The notes under the pieces are model-generated. The model was not told where the DNA came from. It searched no databases and was given only the letters and a program-made list of their open reading frames with translations. A program made the position numbers and the translations under genes. Below, piece by piece: positions 28,301 through 34,739 of a stretch of DNA of 64,000 nt. The stretch spans positions 4,458,206 through 4,522,205 of the forward strand of contig JAAONU010000018.1 of the NCBI GenBank assembly GCA_012932295.1, given 5' to 3'. Position 1 is the first letter of the stretch; each line of letters begins with the position of its first letter. Origin of the DNA: Cyclina sinensis (lineage: Eukaryota > Mollusca > Bivalvia > Venerida > Veneridae).

Positions 28301-30674
28301 TTTTTGCTTTGTAAAGTGTAATGATCAGTATGTGGTAAACTGATTGAATTATATTTTGAATTCTGTTGGCCAGAAAAAGAAACTTGAAAAATATGAAGCT
28401 TTCTCCATTGAGTTACCATAATTGCAATATTCAGATTTCTCTACAGAGGTGCATGTAAAACTGAGTTTTCAGTATTAACACAATATTCATATTCACTTTA
28501 GCACTTTCTGTAAGGTATGGTAATGTGAATGGTATCTTGCACTGATTTGTGGCCATTTGCTTTTTACAACTTACTCAGTAGGTAACATAATTATAATCCT
28601 ACTTCCAGCATTCCAGTTCTGTGAATCTTGGCAATATAAATGGAAACACCAGCCTTCATCATGCAGTGTGTACAGAGTCTTTAGATGTTGTTCACTTACT
28701 CCTGGAGTTTGGAGCCAATCCTGATGCTTGCAATAAACACAACAAGACGCCAAAAGACATGACACAGGTTTGCTTCAGTTTTAAAATACTCTGAAAAATA
28801 ATTATTATTGTGGTACATGTTTAATTTCTGTGACCGATGGCATTTGCATGTTTGATAAAGTTTTCAGGTTATAACAGGAGAATAAAGGTGCTGTACTTTG
28901 AGGAACAAAGCAGAATATAACTTCCTGTTAAGTTAATGTAATTGAAATTGTGTTCAAAAGCTTTACAGAGAAAAACAAAAAAGTGAAAAACCAAAATGTT
29001 GTGTTCTTAGGCACTGATTTTGAAGATCAGAACTGACACGTGATCGCAGAGTACTTACTTTGGTGATTTAACAACATTTCATGTGATTTCTGTGGTTATT
29101 ATTTAACTGTATTGTTTGACTGCTTTTTAGTCAGCATGTTAGTAAGTGGTATTTCTATACCAGCATTGTTACTGGGACAAGTCTGACCATTTATAACATG
29201 ATTTACATTATAAAAGTAAAACTATTTTTCAGAATGCTGTGATTCTGAAAATGCTGAATGAAAAGTCTGAAGGAGGCCATAAAGTGCCGAAGTCAGTGTC
29301 CACCCCAGAACAGTTGCATGGAAAACAATCCCATGGTAAATAGTTTTGTTATAACTTATAAGTGTTTACTAGGTTGCACTTAATGTTTAAATAATGTTTT
29401 TAATGTTTTATTATCCTATATTCAAAGAAATAAAGTATTGTAAGTAGCTTTCCTTTCGATTTTTTGTGTGTTCTAAAGATTTATGTAGGCCAGTCTATGT
29501 TGTCATAGATATAAGAAATTAGAAAAAAAGATCAGGCCATTACATTCCATTTTTTTGTTTTGTTTTTTTTTGCTTTGCTGATAAAGAAGGTCTCTTGAAG
29601 ACATGGATTTTATTTTACCACATTGCAGGAAATTGTCATTTAAAGAAAATGGCATCAGATATAGATGAGCAACATTTGGAGACACTACAGCAAATCAGTG
29701 AAGGAGTCAAAACCTTTGATAGGCATAGACTGTTAAAAAGAAGCCAGACATTTGACCACAGTGCTCCTGTTTTAGGTGATGCAAGTTTAAAACTATCCCT
29801 ATCAATTCAACATTTTGATAAAGAAAAAGGTTTGAGAAAGGCTCACACACTAGACAGAAGTGCTGCCAGTTTAAAGCACCTTGAACATTCCATGTCAATT
29901 CAGCACTTTGACTTTGGGTCCTTGAGACATGTAGAACCAGTGGATAAAAGTTCTCCCCTTCATATTTTGTCATTAACCAGAAGTTTTAGTTGCTATAGAG
30001 ACTATGCAGATACTCCTTCTGAGGAACGTGCTGCTGATATGCATGGTGATAATTCTGAAGCGACAGCAGAAACTAAGGAAGAGAATGGACAGAATGACCA
30101 TCATAATGAAGAGACGGATAATGGAGCTGTGTCTAATGACATAACTGATACAATGACATCAATAGGAAAAGAAAGTGAAGATTTACATGTGCAATCAAGT
30201 GATTCTGTTTCTAACCGTAATTCTACAGAAAAGACTGAGAACATTACTGATAGTTTAAACAAAGATGATTCACTAGAGGATGCTCTAGATGATGCCCAGT
30301 CACAGGAAATTACAACAGGCTCCAACATAGATGCATGTGCAGAAGACCCAAGTCCTGACGAACCTAAGGTGGATGTAGTCAGTACCGAGACCAAAGGAAC
30401 AAGTCCTGACGAACCTAAGGTGGATGTTGTCAGTACCGAGACCAAAGGAACAAGTCCTGACAAAACTAGGGTAGATGAAACAAGAACAGAGAAAGAAGAA
30501 ACAAGTTCTAATGAAAATAATATAGATATAAATAGTGCTAAAAGTGCAGAAGTAAGAACTTACAAAAATCAAGAGGATGTTACCATGACAACAAATGAAA
30601 TCACAAGGCAAAATGAAACAGAATCAAATGCTTCTGGCACCAAAAATATAGAATCTAGTGCTACTGAAACATAA
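1201..30674 (+). CDS. ANKRD27: ANKRD27/VARP orthologue, whole gene (26 coding exons, 1337 aa)
   Basis: Endosomal scaffold and Rab GEF. In vertebrates VARP activates Rab21 through its VPS9 domain, binds Rab32/38 and VAMP7 through its ankyrin region, and is recruited by the retromer subunit VPS29 through two Zn-fingernails; these roles are known for the family and are inferred here. Seen in the sequence: 26 exons with GT/AG borders whose phases all join without a break (4014 nt including TAA). Order: N-terminal region 1-200, VPS9 about 229-386, Zn-fingernail 445-454, ankyrin repeats about 480-640, Ser/Thr/Pro linker, Zn-fingernail 785-794, ankyrin repeats about 805-960, acidic tail 990-1337. 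The start MSQYDEDIYENPF matches the family N-terminus. The human protein is about 1050 aa; the excess is mainly the tail. Exon borders are read from consensus and homology, not from transcripts. Confidence 0.93.
1896..2015 (+). CDS. ANKRD27: ANKRD27 exon 2 (residues 35-74)
   Basis: Acceptor tgtag, then ICIPKFSALKKEELVKKDFE..., which aligns with human VLVPCKGSLSS... . Ends ...FTTVSNH with donor gtgagt at 2016, phase 0. The last ~28 nt and the donor are the founder unit of the tandem array that follows. Confidence 0.9.
1988..3135. repeat. 37-bp minisatellite built on the exon 2 donor splice site
   Basis: About 31 tandem units with a 37-bp period (cagtg starts at 1988, 2025, 2062 and so on). 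The first unit straddles the exon 2/intron 2 border: the coding segment for ...SVFTTVSNH plus the donor. Most units keep atcatgtgagta, so the array holds some 20-25 near-identical copies of the real 5' splice site. Units near 2940-3070 are rearranged and shorter. The period is not a multiple of three. Reading on from exon 2 meets a TGA at 2091, so use of any later donor should shift or stop the frame. Confidence 0.95.
3141..3942. mobile_element. Helitron-like non-autonomous repeat with ~144-bp units
   Basis: Starts with an imperfect hairpin (gtgccccccatc / gatgagggggtat, 3143-3170), then about 4.5 tandem units of ~144 bp (aataactagag anchors at 3233, 3376, 3521, 3665 and 3810), then an end containing gtgctgctggggggcatg. 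It sits directly at the end of the 37-bp minisatellite. Architecture resembles bivalve Pearl/HINE-type elements; class assignment is inference. The 117-aa open frame inside it is not a gene. Confidence 0.7.
4241..4297 (+). CDS. ANKRD27: ANKRD27 exon 3 (residues 75-93)
   Basis: Acceptor tctgtttcag; encodes KVEIQQGQINLGPGLKAKK, which aligns with human FIQGNRIKLGAGF. Donor gttagt, phase 0. Confidence 0.85.
4500..5891. mobile_element. Helitron-like repeat remnant, interrupted by a hAT element
   Basis: Two ~142-bp direct copies (gcctgtcatagcaaaa anchors near 4586 and 4728) lead into a 3' end made of attaatcac + cttcagtgatagctatag. This end matches the hairpin-plus-CTAG ends at 12009 and 59432. 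The hairpin is split by the insertion at 4876-5865. Left limit approximate. Confidence 0.5.
4876..5865. mobile_element. Non-autonomous hAT-type transposon (990 bp) with 8-bp target duplication
   Basis: Terminal inverted repeats caggcttgcagaaat (4876-4890) and its reverse complement (5851-5865) are flanked on both sides by the same 8 bp, ttaatcac (4868-4875 and 5866-5873). An 8-bp duplication with CAG-starting termini is typical of hAT elements. No transposase frame is visible. Internal homopolymer T run near 5785-5803. Confidence 0.85.
6244..6660. repeat. 26-bp minisatellite built on the exon 4 acceptor splice site
   Basis: Sixteen copies of caggtt with an exact 26-bp spacing from 6251 to 6641 (unit gttcagatactgttatacattgacag). 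The last copy supplies the acceptor and first codons of exon 4 (cag then gttcagatactgtt). Every earlier unit therefore carries a copy of the same 3' splice site and exon start. Variant units (catcaacaggcaca) occur near 6345 and 6428. Three units in frame run into a TGA, so upstream acceptors should not give an open product. Confidence 0.95.
6644..6740 (+). CDS. ANKRD27: ANKRD27 exon 4 (residues 94-125)
   Basis: Encodes [20 protein letters not shown]..., close to human [20 protein letters not shown]. Acceptor is the final copy of the 26-bp array; weak donor gtttgc at 6741, phase 1. Confidence 0.88.
7146..8505. mobile_element. Helitron-like non-autonomous repeat
   Basis: Begins near catatgcccacataaag with a G-rich second arm. 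It contains several degenerate units with ttgaatatctctgaaacca (near 7222, 7378, 7898 and 8028) and ends cattcagcgacagctctag (8488-8505), the CTAG-type end shared with other copies here. Interrupted by a TIR element at about 7530-7877. Confidence 0.55.
7530..7877. mobile_element. MITE-like element with cttataagacaca inverted repeats
   Basis: Thirteen bases at 7545-7557 (cttataagacaca) are repeated as an exact reverse complement at 7852-7864, with further inverted similarity outside and inside. No coding capacity. Superfamily unknown; limits approximate. Confidence 0.5.
8627..9060. mobile_element. Helitron-like non-autonomous repeat (tgtcgc-hairpin family)
   Basis: Starts with a tgtcgc ... gcgaca hairpin (about 8632-8659), followed by a gtctgtccatctgtccgtcc run and two degenerate units beginning tgtccggactact (near 8729 and 8883). 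The 3' end is not clear. Same overall plan as the copies at 9694 and 25418. Confidence 0.5.
9293..9382 (+). CDS. ANKRD27: ANKRD27 exon 5 (residues 126-155)
   Basis: Acceptor tattttacag, phase 1 in and out. Encodes SPEEQATEADFSKLPASYDE..., aligning with human EEPLAPSDPFSLKTIEDVRE. Donor gtattt at 9383. Confidence 0.82.
10108..10606 (+). pseudogene. Endonuclease/exonuclease/phosphatase domain fragment of a retroelement or Helentron
   Basis: Conceptual translation shows ADIIALQETW near 10113 (LQET motif of AP-type endonucleases), then RGVGIFVHQDLDF near 10235 and ECVAVHITSPSVSVLNVYKP. The part from 10298 is open for 102 codons and ends with CDFNTPVSANELEQ ... TLIDHIYVK, the DFN and IDHIY motifs of EEP domains. 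A TAG near 10160 and at least one frameshift near 10285 break the frame, and nothing downstream encodes reverse transcriptase or helicase. Such domains occur in non-LTR retrotransposons and in Helentron proteins; I cannot tell which. Confidence 0.7.
10700..11225 (+). pseudogene. Tc1-like transposase N-terminal fragment, decayed
   Basis: Across shifted frames of the + strand the conceptual product shows a Tc1-type paired/HTH region (VARQFDVHQNTVDAL, then RGRPRSRRLHVT), then IPGLRRISPRTVHNRLLERG, CPRRPAIHPVL, HFT and DWARVLF, and SRFHLDSSDVRSRVYR. Many stops and frameshifts; the sequence stops before the later catalytic residues. The minus-strand open frames here are shadows. Confidence 0.7.
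12010..12975. other. Rest of intron 5, with a SINE-like copy
   Basis: AT-rich intron sequence. Apart from the tRNA-derived copy at about 12555-12640 I see nothing coding. Confidence 0.6.
12555..12640 (-). repeat. tRNA-derived SINE-like copy
   Basis: Read on the minus strand it has a tRNA-like A box (tggctcagtgg) and B box (gggtttgaattc) at tRNA-like spacing. It lacks a complete cloverleaf, so it is a SINE head rather than a tRNA gene. Confidence 0.55.
12976..13076 (+). CDS. ANKRD27: ANKRD27 exon 6 (residues 156-189)
   Basis: Acceptor cttaacag, phase 1. Encodes SAKTKENLDKMLKNLCGEYQ ... SIPNLA, matching the helical stretch before VPS9. Donor gtatgt at 13077, phase 0. Confidence 0.82.
13195..13345 (-). 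repeat. tRNA-derived SINE-like copy
   Basis: On the minus strand: A-box-like tggttgagggg and B-box ggttcgaatcc (B box at 13282-13292 on the + strand complement). No full tRNA fold. An adjacent gctgggttcaaacc at 13211 may be a second copy or part of the same one. Confidence 0.55.
13773..13832 (+). CDS. ANKRD27: ANKRD27 exon 7 (residues 190-209)
   Basis: Encodes DLVSSHITRAMQLVLKDQNI, like human HIDSANALYTKCLQQLLRDS. Acceptor aattgcag, donor gtaagt, phase 0 on both sides. Confidence 0.85.
14040..14096 (+). CDS. ANKRD27: ANKRD27 exon 8 (residues 210-228)
   Basis: Encodes KKLVKQHDMYMASLKIATE, like human KMLAKQEAQMNLMKQAVE. Acceptor attttcag, donor gtatgg, phase 0. Confidence 0.85.
14491..14767 (+). 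CDS. ANKRD27: ANKRD27 exon 9, first half of VPS9 (residues 229-320)
   Basis: Encodes TYIMNAVHKNLFSTI ... LPYAKKELSRLNQFSTPLGR, then LFCLKRVVMAL, matching human AKRELAQLNKCTSPQQKL and VCLRKVVQL. This is the helical start of the VPS9 Rab-GEF domain. Donor gtgtgt at 14768, phase 1. Confidence 0.93.
15238..15310 (+). CDS. ANKRD27: ANKRD27 exon 10, VPS9 core with catalytic Asp
   Basis: Encodes GLMMTSDDLLPLLIYLIIKS followed by QIPNW; human has ADDLLSVLLYLLVKTEIPNW. The DDLLP element holds the conserved VPS9 aspartate (Asp327 or Asp328 here). Acceptor tttctag, donor gtaagt, phase 1 in and 2 out. Confidence 0.93.
15645..15710 (+). CDS. ANKRD27: ANKRD27 exon 11, VPS9 domain
   Basis: Completes the Trp codon of exon 10 and encodes TANLMYMKHFQMAKMSESDE; human MANLSYIKNFRFSSLAKDE. 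Donor gtactg, phase 2. Confidence 0.9.
16471..16528 (+). CDS. ANKRD27: ANKRD27 exon 12, end of VPS9 domain
   Basis: Encodes FYLATTEAALDFICSGNVM; human YCLTSFEAAIEYIRQGSL. Carries the conserved VPS9 tyrosine (Tyr369) that pairs with the catalytic aspartate. Donor gtaaat, phase 0. Confidence 0.9.
16679..16768 (+). CDS. ANKRD27: ANKRD27 exon 13, Ser-rich linker (residues 387-416)
   Basis: Encodes QTKPASHSKESGISRQASGG ... SKEKFFQ, a linker between VPS9 and the first Zn-fingernail. Acceptor ggttacag, donor gtaatc, phase 0. Confidence 0.82.
16879..18201. mobile_element. Tigger/pogo-like non-autonomous transposon (1323 bp), TA target duplication
   Basis: Inverted termini cactcggaccccgtta (from 16879) and the complement of taacggggccccagtg (to 18201) are flanked by TA on each side (16877-16878, 18202-18203). 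Subterminal cccgttacaacgc-type repeats are typical of Tigger relatives. Inside, a ~340-bp segment is duplicated in tandem (gctgtatccataacaacg at 17024 and 17364). The only coding remnant is the short tail at 17698-17796. Confidence 0.8.
17698..17796 (+). pseudogene. Transposase C-terminal tail with PCNA-box-like motif
   Basis: A 32-codon frame, MKSIHDARMDARHKSV then QRKMTEFF and a short basic/acidic end, inside the Tigger-like element. QRKMTEFF (17746-17769) fits the PIP-box pattern Q-x-x-h-x-x-F-F; pogo transposase is known to bind PCNA through such a C-terminal motif. Probably the last piece of the ancestral transposase gene; unlikely to be expressed on its own. Confidence 0.5.
18380..18890. 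repeat. ~91-bp tandem array copying the exon 14 acceptor
   Basis: About five degenerate units (tgttcc anchors at 18492, 18582, 18672, 18764 and the exon-proximal tgttca at 18863). Each contains ttccagtatgtacagtatgg or close variants, which is the sequence of the exon 14 3' splice site and first codons (ttcaagtatgttcagtatgg). Each unit also has a second catatgcagtatggtgatg copy about 45 bp further on. The last unit is used as the exon. Confidence 0.85.
18871..19060 (+). CDS. ANKRD27: ANKRD27 exon 14, first Zn-fingernail (residues 417-479)
   Basis: Encodes YVQYGDEAAVSLMLKK ... SKLCHPLCTCDKCSE ... RDDMGRT. CHPLCTCDKC (18955-18984, Cys445/449/451/454) is the first Zn-fingernail, a VPS29-binding element in VARP. 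Start at 18871 gives a gap-free fit to human LFKHIASGNQKEV; an alternative AG nine bases later (exon from 18880) would drop Tyr-Val-Gln. Donor gtttgt at 19061, phase 1. Confidence 0.9.
19502..19641 (+). CDS. ANKRD27: ANKRD27 exon 15, ankyrin repeats (residues 480-526)
   Basis: Encodes LHIAAFNGQGSLIDILVKHG ... TDYLGCTPLHLAAQKGYQNI, matching human LHVAAVCGQASLIDLLVSKG and TPLHLACQKGYQSV. Donor gtaatt, phase 0. Confidence 0.93.
19695..20050 (-). repeat. Two tRNA-derived SINE-like copies in intron 15
   Basis: On the minus strand, near 19728-19780 and 19975-20045, there are tRNA-like heads (degenerate B boxes around gatttaaactc and gattcaaactc with A-box-like ends in accac/ccatgtcacc). Degenerate; not tRNA genes. 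Confidence 0.4.
20394..20486 (+). CDS. ANKRD27: ANKRD27 exon 16, ankyrin repeat (residues 527-557)
   Basis: Encodes LLLVHFGADIGAIDNEGNTP then LHLCAKNGHED; human LLLHYKASAEVQDNNGNTP. Donor gtaagt, phase 0. The longer open frame running on to 20708 is intron read-through. Confidence 0.93.
20972..21080 (+). CDS. ANKRD27: ANKRD27 exon 17, ankyrin repeat (residues 558-593)
   Basis: Encodes CVKAILFLDILKNKLNVNAQ then NDMGDTPLHMAARWGY; human EKGDTPLHIAARWGYQG. Donor gtgaga, phase 1. Confidence 0.93.
21523..21680 (+). CDS. ANKRD27: ANKRD27 exon 18, last repeat of first ankyrin block (594-646)
   Basis: Encodes GIVNFLLESEADPRVRNRKR then QTPYNLAQNADIKKELQNIL; human VIETLLQNGASTEIQNRLKETPLK. Donor gtatga, phase 0. 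Confidence 0.92.
22100..22228 (+). CDS. ANKRD27: ANKRD27 exon 19, Ser/Thr/Pro linker (647-689)
   Basis: Encodes QKPANLPLPDSVTTATTSPV then ITPTPTSSIQSTPVTSS and NAQNK, a low-complexity linker in the place of the Ser-rich human segment. Acceptor atttcag, donor gtaaaa, phase 0; frame continuity supports it. Confidence 0.8.
22229..23716. other. Intron 19, SINE-like copy only
   Basis: AT-rich. A possible + strand tRNA-derived copy lies at 23085-23185 (ggtggcatggttgtctcgg ... caatgggttcgaacatgc). Otherwise nothing recognised. Confidence 0.45.
23717..23896 (+). CDS. ANKRD27: ANKRD27 exon 20 (residues 690-749)
   Basis: Encodes TPLGFEVIDIKPNRPAIQLL ... QTDPKQIEKLFKAIANRDLP then L; the end aligns with human REVEKLLRAVADGDLEMV, the start of the region that binds VAMP7 in the human protein. 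Donor gtaagt, phase 0. Confidence 0.88.
24207..24356 (+). CDS. ANKRD27: ANKRD27 exon 21, second Zn-fingernail (750-799)
   Basis: Encodes VEFYFGWVDSCSSSEDSPIS ... LAAKLCHPLCQCEKCQHIQK. CHPLCQCEKC (24312-24341, Cys785/789/791/794) is the second Zn-fingernail; human has CHPLCQCPKC. Donor gtatgt, phase 0. Confidence 0.94.
25418..26595. mobile_element. Helitron-like non-autonomous repeat with 172-bp units and CTAG end
   Basis: 5' hairpin atgcccccgc / gtgggagcat (25418-25440), then gtctgt/gtacgt-rich sequence. Three tandem units have an exact 172-bp period (gatggcagattttg at 25532, 25704, 25876). Single-copy filler follows, then a 3' hairpin with 8-bp arms ctgtgtcc / ggacacag (26571-26578, 26582-26589), then tt and CTAG (26592-26595). 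Hairpin plus CTAG resembles Helitron 3' ends; the 172-bp core resembles bivalve Pearl/HINE elements. No helicase encoded. Open frames here are repeat artefacts. Confidence 0.75.
27408..27596 (+). CDS. ANKRD27: ANKRD27 exon 22, second ankyrin block (800-862)
   Basis: Encodes HSSRNTLHVNCQNKKGFAPL then HIAVIENNMEVLMLLLKKGA and THKHITPLHLACFHNQSE; human VNVTSQDGSSPLHVAALHGR. Acceptor atttcag at 27401-27407; donor gtgagc, phase 0. Confidence 0.92.
28002..28121 (+). CDS. ANKRD27: ANKRD27 exon 23, ankyrin repeat (863-902)
   Basis: Encodes MVERLVSCGANVNLPDKHGE then IPLHLAAAKSNAKMVSILLK, a full ankyrin repeat. Donor gtgagt, phase 0. Confidence 0.92.
28609..28767 (+). CDS. ANKRD27: ANKRD27 exon 24, ankyrin repeat (903-955)
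   Basis: Encodes HSSSVNLGNINGNTSLHHAV then CTESLDVVHLLLEFGANPDA; human NASNNKGNTALHEAVIEKH. Donor gtttgc, phase 0. Confidence 0.92.
29233..29335 (+). CDS. ANKRD27: ANKRD27 exon 25 (956-989)
   Basis: Encodes NAVILKMLNEKSEGGHKVPK and SVSTPEQLHGKQSH; human QNSKIMELLQ precedes its tail. Donor gtaaat, phase 1. Confidence 0.85.
29629..30674 (+). CDS. ANKRD27: ANKRD27 exon 26, long acidic C-terminal tail (990-1337) and stop
   Basis: Acceptor cattgcag at 29621-29628 continues the phase-1 frame into GNCHLKKMASDIDEQHLETL, so the tail belongs to the gene and does not start at an ATG of its own. About 348 residues, rich in Glu, Asp, Ser, Thr and Asn. SLSIQHFD and SMSIQHFD occur twice after similar Ser/His-rich leaders (RSQTFDHSAP, KAHTLDRSAA), so this part arose by internal duplication. 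A 51-bp direct repeat (30351-30452) encodes two copies of SPDEPKVDVVSTETKGT, with a third decayed SPDKTRVD. Predicted disordered; no domain recognised. Stop TAA 30672-30674. Confidence 0.88.
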
Positions 30675-31245
30675 GAGAAGATTAAAGTTGAACAAGAAAT
30701 GTACATCAAGTTCATTTGAAACTGTGTAAGGTTTTACCAGTACTTAAACTATAGACTCTAATGCAAATTAAACTTTGTTATGTGTGCATAGAAATAAACA
30801 TTTGAAAGCGAGTGCTGACAAGTCTGTGATAAACATACTTCTGTATAGTAATACATAAGATATTGCAGATTTATCATGAAAAAAAGTTGATTTGAATAGA
30901 TTTTTCTGAAGATTCTGAATACATTATGAAGAAGTAAACTATAGCTGTGATAATCACTCCAACGATTCATGCCACCTTTAAACCATCATTGCTGATTCAA
31001 AATATTTAAACTCAAGTTAGTCTAGAATCAAATACATTCAGGTTGAAATGACCAAGATTAAAGGTGAAAGAATAAAAGGTACATTAAGTAATTGTAAAGA
31101 CAGATTGTTGCATATACATGAAAACAAGTAAGTAATTGTTAGAGTTACTTGTCAGTAGGGCTGAGTATAGTAATGTGTAAAAAAAAACAGTGTGCATTGT
31201 TTGATTAATATATCTTATCAAATCTTTCTGTATTGATCAAGTATC

Positions 31246-31251
31246 AATAAA
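31246..31251 (+). promoter_or_regulatory. Poly(A) signal of ANKRD27
   Basis: AATAAA about 570 bases after the stop, with a T/GT-rich stretch behind it, marks the likely 3' end of the transcript. Confidence 0.55.
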
Positions 31252-31269
31252 ATTTAATTTTTATCCATT

Positions 31270-33869
31270 TTTTTCCAATTGTCATTAAAGTATGGGCTTT
31301 TCTAGGCTACCTCTTTTGCTTTGTATTGTGTATTTTTGACTTATGAAGACACATTGTCTGGTAAGAGATCTTGTTTGGATGAAAAAATTTATAGTTGCTG
31401 AAAAAACTCCTTTAAAATGAAGAACAAGAGCCTAAGATTCAAACTCTTAAAAGAGAAATGTATTTAGTTTAACAAAAAATGAAACATATGCAGAAGGAAG
31501 CATAACAGCTCACGTTTCCCTGCCAAGTTTTATTAAGATCATCGCTGGTAACCATCATATAATAAATCAGATATTGATCTTTTTTTATCTATATAAATAT
31601 AGTGCCAAGCTTTTTTTATTGATATTCAGCCTTATTTGTCAGAGGGTAAAGAATTTACTTATTTTGTTTTAGTCTAAAGTTAGAAATAACTTTGTTTACT
31701 TTCAAGTAGAGGATATGAACTGAGTAGAAAATGTTTTTGTGTCAAGCTTAAAAATGATGTAATGATAAAGTTTATATTATGAGAGACTAGTCAGGGGTTT
31801 ATCAGTGACAGTGCATCTATTTTCAACAGATCACAGCAGCTTCAGCTAACCCAGTGTTCATAACATAGAATATGTAGAAATAGAGAAAATGAAGTGATTC
31901 ATTGTGCTAGACATAGGCTAAGTAGAAATTGTCAAGAAATTGTAGCTTGTTAATGTAAAAAGAATGTTTCACATAACCCATGTGCATTTATTGACAGAAT
32001 AGGTTATGGACAAGTTACATTTGCTCACTGATAAAAAGTTTAGTCAGTAGAAGTTAAGATATTAATATTATGTAAACTGAATGAAAGCCATACAAGTGCA
32101 ATACAGTGCAATAATTAGTATAGGGATTTAATCATGTAGAAATTTTAATAGTAAAGAAAGTTGTTAAAGCTTTTTTATTAGTTTTCCTGTTTATGATAGG
32201 TAAAAACACTTTATGGACTGTAAAATAATTTGTTTCAGCCAAATCAGATTTTCTTTTTTTTCAAATGTGATATTTCATTTTTAAGTTAGCATGATAATCT
32301 TTTCAACAAGTGTTAAACTGAAAATTAAAAAATGGCAAGTTCATATTTTCATGACAACAGTTAATAATTGAATCATGTTTTTACTGGAATAAGAGCAATT
32401 GTGTTCAGTTTATATAGATTTATTTTATTTATTGAAATTTAAGCCTATAGAAATTTCTCAGTGAACTGAGAACTTGTTCAATAAATGGGCATTAAACTTT
32501 AGATACAGTTTTGATCATGTAACATTAATTCTTAACTAAAGTTGATTGTTTGCCGTTGTTACATATATTTATTTCCTGTTCATTTGTTTTTTAACATAGT
32601 TAAAGCAGTTCTGTTGGAAAAATCTGTTTTTACTCCCCTTTTCAGCTGTATTTTACCTGTACCTCATGATTACAAGCTTTTATAACATTTATCCTTCATT
32701 TTGGTAACAATTACTACTGAAATGATCTAAAACATTCATTTGTGACCCGGTCTGTTATATCGACAAACACTCCTTGTTATTTCTCATTTCGTTTGTTTCG
32801 TAGTTTTGAAAACAGTGCATCAGGACAGTTCCTCGCAAAAAGACTCAAGAAATAAGTAAAATAGAGGAGGGGTGTACGAAGATAAATTTGGCTGTTTCAG
32901 AAAATATTGTTTCTGTCTATATCCAAAGAAGAAATCCAGTTTATATATTCAAATAAAGATACCATTGCTATAGCATCAGTGTTTTAGTAATCAGCACATA
33001 AGTTTAAGATACATTCTATTTTGAAGTGGCCAGACAAGTTTGTTAAGGAACAGATATCTACAACAAATGTTTATAACCAATTGCTAATTTATAAAACCAA
33101 TATATTTCCCACCAAGTACTTACTGTGATAGGACTGGTACATGTTGTCTTTGTTTAGCAAAAGAAATAAATTTAAAAAGTAATAAATTGAATGAAATGTA
33201 CATTGCAGAAGTTATTACTAATTTTTACGTCCTGCAAACTTTTTTGTCTTCAAATGACAGGTTATACAGTTGTCTAACAAAGATAAACTAGTGAGGATTT
33301 TTATTTGTTCTCGAAGGGTTTTGCTGCTATTTTATTTCCTTATTTGCCAAAAGGAGGCTATTTTCAATCCTCTTCCCTATTTCTTTGTTTATGGCATCTC
33401 GGCAGTGGAGGTGCTTGGACTTCAAAGTGATTCATATTGATGTATTTGGTTGGCATGATCATTATTCCCTAAGTTTCAACATTTATCTGTCTTACAAACT
33501 ATCATTACTGTGAATAATGCAAGCAGGGACACATTGACTATCAGCCCTAATGTCAGTCTTTCTAGCTAAAACAATATTTTGGTCTTTGGGCCTGTATTTT
33601 TCCTGCTGCCACTAATGAGTTTACTGCATGATCATTGACTTCCAGCACAAGGCTAGAGTAATTCCGTAACTTTGCCTGTTCCTGTACAAACTTCGGGAAC
33701 TTACTGAATGGTTGGAAGAATAATCTTTTTGTCTTAGGTGCTATTGCTATTTTTTCTTTGCCACAATGCTTGCTATCTCAGCAGGGTATAAAAGTGCTTC
33801 CTTGAGAATAACTTAGTTGTTTTGAGTTTGAATTTCAATCAAAATGTCAATTCAGCTCATAAAATTTCA
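31270..33869. other. Intergenic or unannotated, nothing recognised
   Basis: AT-rich, with no open frame of note, no inverted repeats and no tandem array that I could see. Confidence 0.5.
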
Positions 33870-33874
33870 CTGGA

Positions 33875-34078
33875 TCTTTCACCTTAATTCTTTGAAATTT
33901 GTAACTTACTCTAATTCTTTGAAATTTCTAACATACTCTAATTCTTTGAAATTTCTAACTTACTCTAATTCTTTGAAATTTATGACTTACTGTAATTCTT
34001 TGAAATTTCTAACTTACTCTAATTTTCTGAAATTTCTAACTTACTCTAATTCTTTGTAATTTCTAACTTACTTGTAAG
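33875..34078. repeat. 27-bp minisatellite
   Basis: Seven to eight units of taattctttgaaatttctaa plus cttactc. Because 27 is a multiple of three it gives an open frame of nonapeptide repeats (NSLKFLTYS), which I take to be an artefact. Confidence 0.9.
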
Positions 34079-34739
34079 GCATTTTTTTTTGTGCAGGGGT
34101 GAAAATAGACAGTAGTCATATTGCAGTTTCTATATTACTTTATTCTTAAAAGGTTGAAGCTTTTGTAGTTTGGTTTCTTGCAATTCTTTTAGTGAATAAA
34201 CCCTTTCTAATAATGCCCTAGCACTTGTAGAAGTCGTTAAGTCGACTTAAATTTAGCTTAAATGTCATTCCAAAATCTATCTTTAAATACATATTTGTAT
34301 TTAAAAGGAAGTATTTACAATTTTGTACTGCAGTCCCATTTTCAACTTTATTAATGATGAAAAATTTGTTCCAGTCAAGTTCAGTGTTTTGTAGCTAGTC
34401 TCTACCAAATAGTGTCTAATAGACATGCTTCACAATACACAAGTTTAGGCACTTGAGGCTCTGGCACGTATAGATAGTATATATAAATTTTTGGTTCCTG
34501 TCTGCTGAGTGAGGAATGCATGGTTGAGGTAAGTAATGGGATGGGGGCAGAGGGTGACACAGCCGGTAAGGAGAACACCAGAGTGAAGTCAGGTAGTTCT
34601 TGTGGCATTGGTTCATCTCTCTCAGAGCTCAGGTTTGAAGCTGAGCCTTGCTAAACCTGCACAGGTGAGGTTGGCAGAAGCTGGAATTCAGTAACTTGGG
34701 CTTCACTCCTGTCAGGGCTCAGGTCCAGTTCTGCTGCTG

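Larger units (their letters stand above)
26600..29628. other. Introns 21 (end) to 25, nothing further recognised
   Basis: Between the exons listed, the DNA is AT-rich intron sequence without clear repeats or other genes. The 24357-25417 part of intron 21 has one weak SINE-like head near 24465-24510. Confidence 0.5.

Noticed and set aside
30101..30611. Minus-strand frames of 120 and 103 codons
   Set aside because: Antisense shadows of the low-complexity ANKRD27 tail.
33844..34059. 71-codon frame with nonapeptide repeats
   Set aside because: A 27-bp minisatellite is open by arithmetic; no splice, promoter or homology support.
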